Source: Strigamia acuminata
Lineage: Eukaryota > Arthropoda > Chilopoda > Geophilomorpha > Linotaeniidae
Length of the DNA stretch: 64,000 nt
Reading direction: 5' to 3'
Assembly: GCA_949358305.1 (NCBI GenBank)
Contig: OX442314.1
Coordinates: 65,047,369 to 65,111,368, forward strand
Below the pieces are notes generated by a model that saw only the letters and a list, made by a program, of their open reading frames with translations, was not told the origin of the DNA and did not search any database. A program made the position numbers and the translations under genes. Shown in pieces: positions 1 through 10,486 of this stretch. The first letter of the stretch is position 1. Every line of letters starts with the position of its first letter.

Positions 1-2630
1 ATCCAAGCAATGATTTTGGGAGAATACACTTTTGATCTCATCACAGTTGACTTAGCACAAACACCACAAGATCAATGTCTCTGAATGTTCAGAAATAGTG
101 TTTAAACCTTAGTAGAAGCCTTCAATGCAAGTTTTAGCAACATCTAAGCAATGATTTGGGAGAATAGATTTTTGATCTCATTACAGTTGACTTAGCACAA
201 ACACCACAAGATCAATGTCTCTGAATGTTCAGAAATAGTGTTTAAACCTTAGTAGAAGCCTTCAATGCAAGTTTTAGCAACATCCAAGCAATGATTTTTG
301 AGAACGGACTTTGGAGCTCATTTGATATCACAGTTGACTTGGCACAACACCACAAGAATAATGTCTCTGAATGTTCAGAAATAGTGTGTAAACCTTACTA
401 GAAGCCTTCAATGCAAGTTTTAGCAACATCCAAGCAATGATTTTGGAGAATAGACTTTTGATCTCATCACAGTTGACTTGGCACAAACACCACAAGTCCA
501 ATGTCTCAGAATGTTCAGATATAGTGTTTAAACCTTACTAGAAGCCTTTAATGCAAGTTTTAGCAACATCCAAGCAATGATTTTTGAGAACGGACTTTGG
601 AGCTCATTTGATATTACAGTTGACTTAGCACAAACACCACAAGTCCAATGTCTCTGAATGTTCAGATATAGTGTTTAAACCTTACTAGAAGCCTTTAACG
701 CAAGTTTTAGCAACATCCAAGCAATGATTTTGGAGAATAGACTTTTGATCTCATCACAGTTGACTTGGCACAAACACCACAAGATCAATGTCTCTGAATG
801 TTCAGAAATAGTGTGTAAACCTTACTAGAAGCCTTCAATGCAAGTTTTAGCAACATCCAAGCAATGATTTTGGAGAATAGACTTTTGATCTCATCACAGT
901 TGACTTGGCACAAACACCACAAGTCCAATGTCTCAGAATGTTCAGATATAGTGTTTAAACCTTACTAGAAACCTTCAATGCAAGTTTTAGCAACATCCAA
1001 GCAATGATTTTGGAGAATAGACTTTTGATCTCATCACAGTTGACTTGGCACAAACACCACAAGTCCAATGTCTCAGAATGTTCAGATATAGTGTTTAAAC
1101 CTTACTAGAAGCCTTCAATGCAAGTTTTAGCAACATCCAAGCAATGATTTTGAAGAATAGACTTTTGATCTCATCACAGTTGACTTGGCACAAACACCAC
1201 AAGATCAATGTCTCTGAATGTTCAGAAATAGTGTTTAAACCTTAGTAGAAGCCTTCAATGCAAGTTTTAGCAACATCCAAGCAATGATTTTTGAGAACGG
1301 ACTTTGGAGCTCATTTGATATCACAGTTGACTTGGCACAAACACCACAAGACCAATGTCTCTGAATGTTCAGAAATAGTGTTTAAACCTTAGTAGAAGCC
1401 TTCAATGGAAGTTTTAGCAACATCCTAGCAACAATTTGGGAGAATAGACTTTTGATCTCATCACAGTTGACTTAGCACAAACACCACAAGATCAATGTCT
1501 CTGAATGTTCAGAAATAGTGTTTAAACCTTAGTAGAAGCCTTCAATGCAAGTTTTAGCAACATCCAAGCAATGATTTTTGAGAACGGACTTTGGAGCTCA
1601 TTTGATATCACAGTTGACTTGGCACAAACACCACAAGACCAATGTCTTTGAATGTTCAGAAATAGTGTTTAAACCTTACTAGAAGCCTTCAATGTAAGTT
1701 TTAGCAACATCCAAGCAATGATTTGGGAGAATAGACTTTTGATCTCATCACAGTTGACTTAGCACAAACACCACAAGACCAATGTCTCTGAATGTTTAGA
1801 TATAGTGTTTAAACCTTACTAGAAGCCTTCAATGCAAGTTTTAGCAACATCCTAGCAACGATTTGGGAGAATAGACTTTTGATCTCATTACAGTTGACTT
1901 AGCACAAACACCACAAGACCAATGTCTCTGAATGTTCAGAAATAGTGTTTAAACCTTACTAGAAGCCTTCAATGCAAGTTTTAGCAACATCCTAGCAACG
2001 ATTTGGAAGAATACACTTTTGATCTCATCACAGTTGACTTAGCACAAACACCACAAGATCAATGTCTCTGAATGTTCAGAAATAGTGTTTAAATCTTAGT
2101 AGAAGCCTTCAATGCAAGTTTTAGCAACATCCAAGCAATGATTTTTGAGAACGGACTTTGGAGCTCATTTGATATCACAGTTGACTTGGCACAACACCAC
2201 AAGACCAATGTCTCTGAATGTTCAGAAATAGTGTGTAAACCTTACTAGAAGCCTTCAATGCAAGTTTTAGCAACATCCAAGCAATGATTTTGGAGAATAG
2301 ACTTTTGATCTCATCACAGTTGACTTGGCACAAACACCACAAGTCCAATGTCTCAGAATGTTCAGATATAGTGTTTAAACCTTACTAGAAGCCTTTAATG
2401 CAAGTTTTAGCAACATCCAAGCAATGATTTTTGAGAACGGACTTTGGAGCTCATTTGATATCACAGTTGACTTAGCACAAACACCACAAGTCCAATGTCT
2501 CTGAATGTTCAGATATAGTGTTTAAACCTTACTAGAAGCCTTTAACGCAAGTTTTAGCAACATCCAAGCAATGATTTTGGAGAATAGACTTTTGATCTCA
2601 TCACAGTTGACTTGGCACAAACACCACAAG
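1..2630 (+). repeat. Satellite DNA block 1 (140/147-bp monomers)
   Basis: Tandem array of monomers containing the recurring words 'caatgtctctgaatgttcag', 'gaagccttcaatgcaag' and 'cagttgactt'. Spacing between successive 'accacaag' words is 140 bp for type A monomers, and about 147 bp for type B, which carry 'gagaacggactttggagctc' and extra bases before 'cagttgac'. One type B copy here (near 350) has a 1-bp loss in 'gcacaacacc'. The array runs off the left edge and is cut at 2630 by the 5' LTR of BEL-1. No coding content is claimed. Confidence 0.97.
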
Positions 2631-2959
2631 TGTTGCAAGACAGCGTAGAAATTGTTGTGCTATTTTATTGTCAATATTTTTACCATTTACTTTGAGTTTA
2701 TTAAAATCTTTAAGTGTTTTAATTTCCTTTGCCTAATTGGTATTTTTCACTTTTCAGATTTTTTTATTGCTTATTAAAGTGTTTTGACTTGATTTTTATT
2801 CATACTTTTCAATATTCAGTAATGTTTATGCTTTGTATTGATTTCAATTATCTTATTCCGTGCATTTATTGACTTATTCACTTGTTTTTTGAGAGTTTGT
2901 GTTGATTCCGAACTGTTTTGGTGCATATTTCGTTCCCTAGCATACATTTGCGATGCTAG

Positions 2960-2967
2960 TGACGTCA
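2960..2967. promoter_or_regulatory. CRE/ATF-type palindrome in BEL LTR
   Basis: Perfect TGACGTCA, the full cAMP-response element bound by CREB/ATF bZIP factors. It is present in the BEL LTR copies, and the same octamer occurs in the unrelated LTR of element B (13754-13761). Its position in the promoter half of the LTR fits an enhancer or promoter role, but binding is inferred from the motif only. Confidence 0.5.
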
Positions 2968-3330
2968 TTTTTCTGTTTCCCGTAAAGTTACGGTTCCGTC
3001 TTCTAACCTTTTGTTTAGTACTTTTCAAATCACTTGGAATTTTATTAAGCATTCGTTTAGACTAATTCAAGCATGCTCTTTCTATCTAGATGCATCAAAA
3101 CTGCTTTGGAAGTTCCGTTTGATTGGTTTGAACGTTCGTTTCCGTCTGCCATAAAAGCGCAGCCGGGAATGTTCGTTTGGCCGATAAATTCGTATTTATT
3201 CAATCTGTGTATTTTATTCCGATGTTTTGTGAAGAGAATTGATAATTATTCTTATAATTTAATCGATACTTTATTGATTATTTACATTTAGTGTTTTTAC
3301 ATTCATTTTACGTGTAGTTTTGCCGCCGAT

Positions 3331-3408
3331 GTTATGTTCGCCGGACGCCATGTTTGATCCAACACCTTTGTTATGTTCGCCGGTCGCCATGTTTGTCCCA
3401 AGCGACGA
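3331..3408 (+). repeat. 39-bp tandem duplication in BEL LTR with CGCCATGTTTG motifs
   Basis: Two imperfect 39-bp units begin with GTTATGTTCGCCGG at 3331 and 3370. Each ends in CGCCATGTTTG, which resembles a YY1/Pho site (GCCAT core). The same duplication is seen in the LTRs of BEL-2 and BEL-3. A duplicated protein-binding site is a plausible but unproven role. Confidence 0.6.
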
Positions 3409-3750
3409 TTACACAATGTAACCGTTATTTTTGTATTTTATATCACATAATTTGCATTTACTATTACATTGCGTTATTATTCAGTATGTATTCTTTGATA
3501 ATTTTGTGCTTTTGTACCGATCGAAATTCAAATGTGATCGTTATGTAATTTTCGAAGCCTGTGATTGGCTATTTTCAATCCTTTCTTTCCGAGATCGGTT
3601 TATTGCAAATATCTCATTGTTTAACGTGTTTTTGGACATTGTTGTGATTAGCTTTTTTGTTCACCGCATTCTTGTGGTCATTTCAATGTAATTCAATGTA
3701 TTTTTAGTGCATTTTTAAGCAAATGCCAACTTTGCCGTAATCTTGTTTCC

Positions 3751-3770
3751 TCCGTTACCATGGTAACGGA
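3751..3770. promoter_or_regulatory. Perfect 20-bp palindrome containing an RFX X-box
   Basis: TCCGTTACCATGGTAACGGA is identical on both strands. Its core GTTACCATGGTAAC (3754-3767) fits the full inverted X-box bound by RFX-family winged-helix factors (GTNRCC, spacer, RGYAAC). It is intact in the other BEL-1 LTR (11607-11626), in one BEL-2 LTR (31819-31838) and in BEL-3 (54813-54832). In the second BEL-2 LTR (near 39676) one base breaks it. It lies about 130 bp before the polyadenylation signal. Confidence 0.6.
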
Positions 3771-3895
3771 ATCTTTCGTGTATCTGTATTTCGCCGCTAT
3801 CGGCCTGGCGCGTGCCATATTCGGTACTGCGCATGTGCGGTTCTCTAAGAACCAATCTAATTGCTGTAATTTCTTCAGTTATTAACCAACCTTTG

Positions 3896-3901
3896 AATAA
3901 A
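3896..3901 (+). terminator. Polyadenylation signal in BEL LTR
   Basis: AATAAA followed by the GT/T-rich stretch 'tgtgttgtgttttatt', as expected of a signal plus downstream element. It places the R/U5 border near 3915-3935, so the ATG at 3991 lies in U5 and would be present only at the 5' end of genomic RNA. Confidence 0.65.
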
Positions 3902-3990
3902 TGTGTTGTGTTTTATTAGCTCTTGTTTTAGGTTTATTTTCAAACACATTCAATGTGTAGTGAGTAGTTTAAAAATTCTCAGGCCAACTT

Positions 3991-4872
3991 ATGTTTCCGC
4001 CACCTATTGGATACTTGGTGCAGGTGTTCTCCACATTGTTCCAGCGGTACAACAATGCCATTTGTTGCGGATTTATTGCTCTCCAGTGCGATTTTCGTAC
4101 TAGCCACGCCATACGACCTTGGGCGAGCTCAAGTGTCTTGAATTTGGATACGCATCGCCATTCCTTTCTATCTGTCTTGTTGACCTGCAACACAGATACG
4201 AAGCTTTTGGTAGCCGTGACCAGGATTCCGTCTGCAATTCGTGAGTTTTTCCAGTGCATCATCAATACGTTTGAAAAAGTGTTTGGTGCGACGGAGGAAC
4301 AATTCGTTCGTGTTTCGTCACCCATGTCAAGAGTCAACGTTCAACGTGACAGAAGTTACGACGGGGACTGCTTTGGCGGCGAAAACGAACAAAAGTGTGC
4401 ATGCAGTTGGAGTTCAAGGTCACAACACTGGATAACACAACGCGTCGTGTTGGAAAGCGGATTCGCCCCTGGAATAATTGCATTTTACAGTGTTTTGCCT
4501 TATGAAATTGAAATTTTGGAGATTTTGGTTATTAAGGGGAACTGTATCAAGTGTCTTTATGGGATTTTGGTAGTTGCATTTGTTGGTTTTCGGGAAAATT
4601 TCGATAAAGTGTCTATTTTACAACTTTTGAAGTGTTTTTTCATTGCATGCTTAGTTCTCCATTATAACCGCCATAAGCGGGGGAGATTAGATTTATTTCA
4701 AGTAAAACTGACTAGTTTCAAGTTGAATAAGCTGTCAGTAGAATCAAAATTAATGATAGGAGTTATTGGCGTGTTTTGTTGCAAAACAAACCGTCAATTG
4801 TTTTCAAAAGAGTTTATTGGCGTGCTTTGTTGCAAAACAAACCGTCAATTATTTTCAAACTGTGCAGGGTAA
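3991..4872 (+). CDS. Leader open frame crossing U5, primer site and 5' leader (BEL-1 copy, frameshifted)
   Basis: An ATG frame of 293 codons that begins in U5, runs through the LTR end (4192) and the primer binding site, and continues into the leader ahead of gag. BEL-2 and BEL-3 carry the same frame at 332 codons. BEL-1 lacks one T near 4751, which shifts its end. The product is rich in Cys, Phe, Ile and Val, and I recognise no domain. An antisense frame of 122 codons (3969-4337) covers its start and also looks protein-like, so the coding strand is not settled. The three copies are too similar for their shared openness to prove selection. Confidence 0.3.
   Translation: MFPPPIGYLVQVFSTLFQRYNNAICCGFIALQCDFRTSHAIRPWASSSVLNLDTHRHSFLSVLLTCNTDTKLLVAVTRIPSAIREFFQCIINTFEKVFGATEEQFVRVSSPMSRVNVQRDRSYDGDCFGGENEQKCACSWSSRSQHWITQRVVLESGFAPGIIAFYSVLPYEIEILEILVIKGNCIKCLYGILVVAFVGFRENFDKVSILQLLKCFFIACLVLHYNRHKRGRLDLFQVKLTSFKLNKLSVESKLMIGVIGVFCCKTNRQLFSKEFIGVLCCKTNRQLFSNCAG
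4208..4229 (+). other. Primer binding site (tRNA-His type) of BEL-1
   Basis: TGGTAGCCGTGACCAGGATT pairs with the 3' end of an animal tRNA-His (acceptor GCCGTGA/TCACGGC plus A and CCA) apart from one inserted A after TGGT. It starts 16 nt after the LTR end, somewhat farther than usual. The same sequence is at 55270-55291 in BEL-3 and, reversed, at 39217-39238 in BEL-2. The tRNA assignment is from general knowledge of the acceptor stem and was not searched. Confidence 0.65.
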
Positions 4873-5115
4873 TTGTGTCACGTTTTATTTACGTACACAA
4901 AAACCGCTCAAATTTTTGGTCATCCTCGATTGGCCAAACATTTGATATTCTAAAATTCTCACGTGTCACCAAGGACCGTGAAAATTGAGTGCTTTTTGGG
5001 GGATAAAATAAAAACGTTTATTCTCTTTAAAGTTAAAACAAAAAACCGTGAATATTGAGATAGTTTTGGGGGATAAAATAAAAAGGTTTATTCTCTTAAA
5101 AATTAAAACAAAGTT
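4763..5115 (+). repeat. Two short tandem duplications in the BEL leader
   Basis: A 51-bp unit starting TTATTGGCGTG is duplicated (4763 and 4814). Further down, a roughly 70-bp unit containing GGGGGATAAAATAAAAA is duplicated (4998 and 5068). Both pairs are present in all three BEL copies, so they predate the insertions. They lie between the primer site and the gag ATG, where packaging or translation-control elements are usually found. The function is unknown. Confidence 0.8.
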
Positions 5116-5189
5116 GAATTGTCATGCCCGTTTTTATCTGTTCTTTCCAAATTTCACAGCCGAATTTTTTGTGAGAGAGGACAGAGAAA

Positions 5190-8100
5190 ATGGCGGAACC
5201 TACAATGAGAGATCTTCTAACTGAGGATCAAATCGAAGTGCAACAACAACGTTGGGAATCGCAAGTCACTGCAATCATCTGTTGTCTATATCGGAGAAGA
5301 CAGCAGATCCAGGTGAACTGGAAGCGCTGGTGCAAACTGCGACCCCGAAAGAAACGAGAATAGTCGGTGCGCTGAATGATCTACAGGAATATTCGGACCA
5401 CGGCTATTATCTAGAATGCATTGACAAGCTTGAGACTATGCAAGCAAGAGTGGATCTTCTTCGCACGAGATACGAAATTTCAAAGCGATCACTTCCAACT
5501 TTGGGAGGAAGATTAAATACGTCGACAAGCTCAAACCAGAATACAACCTTGAACGCGACAGCAACGTTTAGAAAAAATTCGAAGCTGCCCAAACTGGATT
5601 CCCTAAAATTCGACGGAGATATTTTGAAGTACAGAACATTCAAAAGCAACTTCGAGACCTCCGTACACAAGGATCCAGACCTGAGTAACATTGAAAAACT
5701 CCAGTATTTACAAACTATGTGTACTGGAGAAGCGGCAATTCTCATCTCAACTTTTCCCCTGATCGAGGAATCCTATGACCTTGCAAGAGAAGAACTCGAA
5801 AGACATTTTGGTGATGAGGATGCACAACAAACTGCGTTAATAAAATCAATTCGAGAATTAAAGGTGGTTTCGAGTATTTATCCAACAAAAGCGATAAAAA
5901 CAAACTTGACCAAGATTTCTGCGACTATTAGACTTTTAGAGCAACTTAAAATTCCTATTCAGACTTCCGGAGCCTTCTTATTGCCAGACATAATTAGCAA
6001 GTTTCCAACTTCAATGGCATTAAGATTTTACCAGGTTCACGGAATTCAAAATAAGAACATTGTTACGTTGCTCAATTTCTTTGTGAATGAAGTTGCGATG
6101 GCCGAACGAACTGAAAGCGTTTCTGAAAAATCGAAAAAAGACAAGAATGAAAAATCTGAAGTGGAGAAACCGAAAGTGAAAGGTTCAATGACCACGTGCG
6201 CAGCTACTCAAGACGCCAAGCAGTCTACTAGTGCCAAAACGAAGAGTGAAACGAAATCTGACAGCAAGAGTGTGCCTTCAAGGACAAGCAAGTGCATTTT
6301 TTGTGATGATGAACATTTAAACGGCTCTTGTAAAAAGGATTTCGAAATCAACGCGAAAATCGAAATAGTAAAGAAAAACAGACTGTGTTTTAACTGTTTC
6401 AGAACTGGACATAGAGTGGGAGACTGCAAGGTCAAATTTTCTTGTAAACATTGTGGTGGGCGACACCATTCCACAATATGCAAAAAATCCGAGGTGAAGA
6501 ATTCAACGAACGCTGCGGAGAAGCCGAAGGAGCCACAAGTAACAACACATGTTTCATGCGCGATCTCGACGACTCTACAACTAATGATCTTCACTGCGGA
6601 CCTCAAGACCAAATCAGGAGGAACTCACAGCATTCGTGGAATGATCGACCCGGGAAGCCATCGATCGTTCATTACAAAAGAATTTGTTGAAAGACTGAAA
6701 CTGAAAAAATGCGGCAGTGTCTCTGCCACCACACAGAGATTCAACGACTCGTCTCCAGCAGCCACGGACTATGATGTGTTTAATGTCACATTGCAAAGTA
6801 AAAATGACACTCAAGATTTGAAACTTTCAATGCTTTCTGTGGAAAATTTGCCACGAGTGCAGGGCATTCTTAACTCATCAATAATAGACAAGGTGAAGAA
6901 GTTAAACCTTGAACTTGCTGAAGACCTACCAGCTAAGACTTCTCAAATCGACGTGCTTTTAGGAGTCGACGTGTGGTGGAAGGTCGTTAAGGACGGCAAG
7001 AAAAAAGTAAACGCAGATCTTGGATTAATAAATACAATTTTTGGATGGGTCTTGTCCGGAGCGGCGGGGAACACCAATTTATTCGAAGATGAGGAAGAAT
7101 TGACAACATGTTGCAATACATGCGACTTAGACATCCAAGAAAAATTGGACAAGCTGTGGAACTTGGAAGCAATCGGAATAAACGCGGGAGAAAAAGAATC
7201 CGACTTTATTCGCGATCGATTCGAATCAACTACGAAGCGTCTAGACGATGGACGTTATGAAGTCATGCTGCCATTCAACGGACAGGAAGTCGACTTGGAG
7301 TCCAATTGGGAATTGGCCATGAATCAACTGGCCAACACGCTCAAAAGAATAGATGCCAACGAGGACTACAAAAAACGTTACGACGAGTCCATGTGGCAGT
7401 ATATTCACGAAAATCACGCGGAGGAAGTCCCAAAAGAAGAGCGTTTTCTGAAGAAAGGAACATACAATATACCTCACCACCCTGTAATCAAGGAGGATCG
7501 AGACACGACGAAATTTCGAGTAGTGTTCAACGCGTCTTCATCCAAGAAGGGGAAACTTTCCCTCAATGACTGTTTATTTCCGGGACCCTCCCTTAATCCA
7601 GACTTAATACTCGTTATTGTGAGATTCCGTCTCTATTGTATTCCAATAATAGCAGACATTAAGCAAGCGTTTCTCCAGGTTATGATCAACCCAACTCAAA
7701 CAAACTTTTTACGTTTTTTGTGGGTCGCTCGTGACTATTTCAAAGAGCCATACTCATGGCAAAATTTGTGGAATAATCTAATGGTTCTGCGAATGATTGT
7801 CGTGCCATTTGGCGTCATTTCTTCTCCATTCCTCTTGTGTGCGACGATTAGGAAACAAGCGAAACAATTTGAAGAAACTCATGCAAAAGAAGTCGACGCA
7901 CTCGATGATGGAATCTTCATGGATGATTTGACGTCAGGAGGAGATTTTACAGCCGACACAACATCACATTGCGAGAAACTGAAAATGATATTAGACGACG
8001 GAAAGCTTCCCCTCGTAAAGTGGGCGACCTCAAGCAAGGACGTCTTCAACAATTTGAAAAAAGAAGGTTTTCATATGCGAGGAGAGGAGTTTTCGGACTT

Positions 8101-10426
8101 AGGAATTATAAAAATGCTTGGAATATTGTGGAACACGGCAGAAGATGTCATGATGTTTAACATTCCGACAATTGAAAAAATTCCGAATACGAAGCGAGAA
8201 GTTGTTTCATTAATGGCTTCCATATTCGATCCAATGGGACTCATTGCTCCTGTTGTGCTTCAAATGAAACTGCTAGTTCAAGCAATCTGGATTAGAACAA
8301 AAAACTGGGATGAAAAGATTCTTGACTCAGAGAAAAAAGAAGTCGAAGAGTGGAGTCAAGACATACAAAAATTGAAAGAATTGAAAGTTCAACGTTGGCT
8401 ACAGACTTATTCCGGTCAAGACATCACTTTAGAAGTTTTCTGTGACGCAAGCACAAAGGCATTTGGCTGTTCAATTTTTGTCGTCAATCTGGAGGGCAAA
8501 AGAACTTTATTGTTGAGTAAATGTCGTATTGCGCCGACGAAAAAAGTGACTCTTCCTCGACTTGAATTAACTGCAGCAGTGGTAGGAGTGCGAATGACCA
8601 AGTACCTGTTAGAAAACTTTCTTCCCGGTTACCCGGTCACTGAAGTGCGATACTACTCGGACTCCACCATAACTCTAGCCTGGATAAATTCGGACAAGAA
8701 CGTATGGAAGCCATACGTCTCAAACCGTGTTCAAGAAATTATTTCTTCAACCAAACCCGAACAATGGTCTCATGTACCAACGGAATTTAACCCAGCAGAT
8801 TTATTGACTCGACCACATAACTCAAAAACATTGATGCAAAATAAACTTTGGTGGTTTGGAGTTGATGTCTCAAAACTAGAGAAAACAGAAATTATACAAG
8901 AGATTCTTCCAGAAGAGGAACGAAAAATTGTAGTGATGACTATTCAAGTTAAGGAAAGTTTTATTGGACAATTTTTCAAACGTTTCCGGAATTACAACAA
9001 ACTTTTGAGAGTTTTTTCGTATATTTTGCGATGGAAAAACAAACTTTTGCGCGGTGAGCCTCTCTCGCCACTCGAGTTAGAGGACAACCAATTGAAGATC
9101 CTGCAATTTTCCCAGAAACTACATTTTTCTGAGGAGATTGATGATGTGAAAAACAAAAGAAAACTGTCTAAACATTCCACCCTACGCAATTTCGAGCTCT
9201 TCATTGACGAGGACGGATTACTTCGACTTCGTAGCCGCTTGAAAAAATCACTGTTGACATTTGATGAAGTGTATCCAATTATTTTGCATTATGATAGTTG
9301 GATAACAAGACTGTTAATTAAAAAAGTGCATTTGGAGTTGCTTCACGGTGACATAAGCGAAACTTTGTATCACCTACGCGAACAATTTTGGATTATAAGA
9401 GGACGAAGAACTATACAAACAGTTATTCGAGAATGTGAGATTTGCCGACGAGGAAAACTTGCACGCAACAACCCTTCAACGGGTGACCTTCCTGCTGAAC
9501 GTGTGACACCAGCGGCGCCATTCCAAAACACAGGAGTGGACCACTTGGGTCCCATTTATGTCGGCAGCAACAAGAAAGAAAAGAAAAAAGTTTACATCTT
9601 GCTTTTCACGTGTATGGTGACCCGTTCCATACATTTAGAAGTATCAGAGGACCTTTCTGTGCCAAAGTTTTTGCTTGCAATGAGAAGATTTGGGGCACGC
9701 CACGGATACCCCGGGAAGATTTTCTCTGACAACAGTAAGACGTTTGAGCGCGGAAGCCTCGAATTACAATCATGGGGGAAACTCATCGGTCATAATGACG
9801 TGAAAACATTCCTATCTGAAAAAAGGGTGCTCTGGACATTCATCCCACCGCTGTCTCCATGGATGGGCGGAGCGTGGGAGCGTTTAGTCCGCTCAGTAAA
9901 AGATAAACTTCGAAAAACTTTGTTGCGCAGCACTGTAGACTTAGAAACTCTCCAAACTTTGGCTCTGGAAATTAGTTCAGTGCTAAATTCATGACCTTTA
10001 TCTTATGTCCCCGACAGTGTTGATGGTGGTAGAATTTTGGCACCTGAAAACTTTCTAACAGGAGGCATGCCAAAATACGTAATAAACAAACAACTGAGTG
10101 CAATTAAAAAATCCGATTTGAGAAAACTGGACATTAAACGACGCCAATTTATTTGGGAGTTCTGGAAAATTTGGAAAAAAAGTTACCTCATGCAATTGAG
10201 GAATTTTTATGAATCCAAAGGTGATAAGTTCTTCAAAAACCCTAAAGTAGACCAAATAGTGCTTCTAGAAAAAATGGGTACTAACCCATATTTTTGGCCA
10301 CTTGCCAGGATAAAAGAAATTTTTCCCGGTGAGGATGGTCAAATCCGTGTGATAAAAGTTGTGCTACCCGATGGACGTGAGTTGAAAAGGTCAGTCAAGC
10401 ATGTGAGAGCCCTAGAACTTGAGTGA
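5190..10426 (+). pseudogene. BEL/Pao Gag-Pol polyprotein, broken (BEL-1)
   Basis: One frame for Gag, protease, reverse transcriptase, RNase H and integrase. The ATG is at 5190 (AAAATGG). Order seen: a DUF1759-type gag region (about 5580-5830), three zinc knuckles (CX2CX3HX4C, CX2CX4HX4C, CX2CX3HX4C) at 6292-6480, protease IDPGS at 6644-6658, RT with ADIKQAF and FMDD (7916-7927), a Pao 'A17'-type linker, RNase H (FCDAS, YSDS, NPAD), an integrase HHCC region, and a catalytic D (SDNS, 9728) and E (GAWER, 9878) 49 residues apart. A DUF5641-like C-terminus ends at 10426. Two lesions are seen relative to BEL-2: a 4-nt deletion near 5274, which puts the first 28 codons out of frame, and a CGA-to-TGA nonsense codon at 9992-9994. 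BEL order PR-RT-RH-IN is diagnostic. Confidence 0.95.
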
Positions 10427-10486
10427 TTTTTCTTTTGTGATTTTTTTGCGTGGTTCTCCATCTCTGTCCTCTCGCCGGCAACTCGC

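Larger units (their letters stand above)
2631..4192 (+). repeat. 5' LTR of BEL-1
   Basis: Direct repeat of 10487-12048 (offset 7856). It starts TGTTGCAAGAC and ends CCTGCAACA, giving a 6-bp terminal inverted repeat TGTTGC/GCAACA. It contains a CRE (2960), a TATA-like CATAAAAGC near 3150, a 39-bp tandem duplication around 3331-3408, an RFX-type palindrome (3751-3770) and an AATAAA polyadenylation signal (3896-3901). Short frames of 60-90 codons inside it recur in every LTR copy and are not convincing genes. Confidence 0.95.

Noticed and set aside
1-2630. CRISPR-like regular repeats
   Set aside because: There are no unique spacers. Whole 140-147-bp units are tandem and the rest of the window is clearly eukaryotic, so this is satellite DNA.
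2816-3691. Several 60-90 codon frames on both strands within BEL LTRs
   Set aside because: They overlap each other in several frames, lie in U3/R, show no domain, and repeat only because the LTRs repeat.
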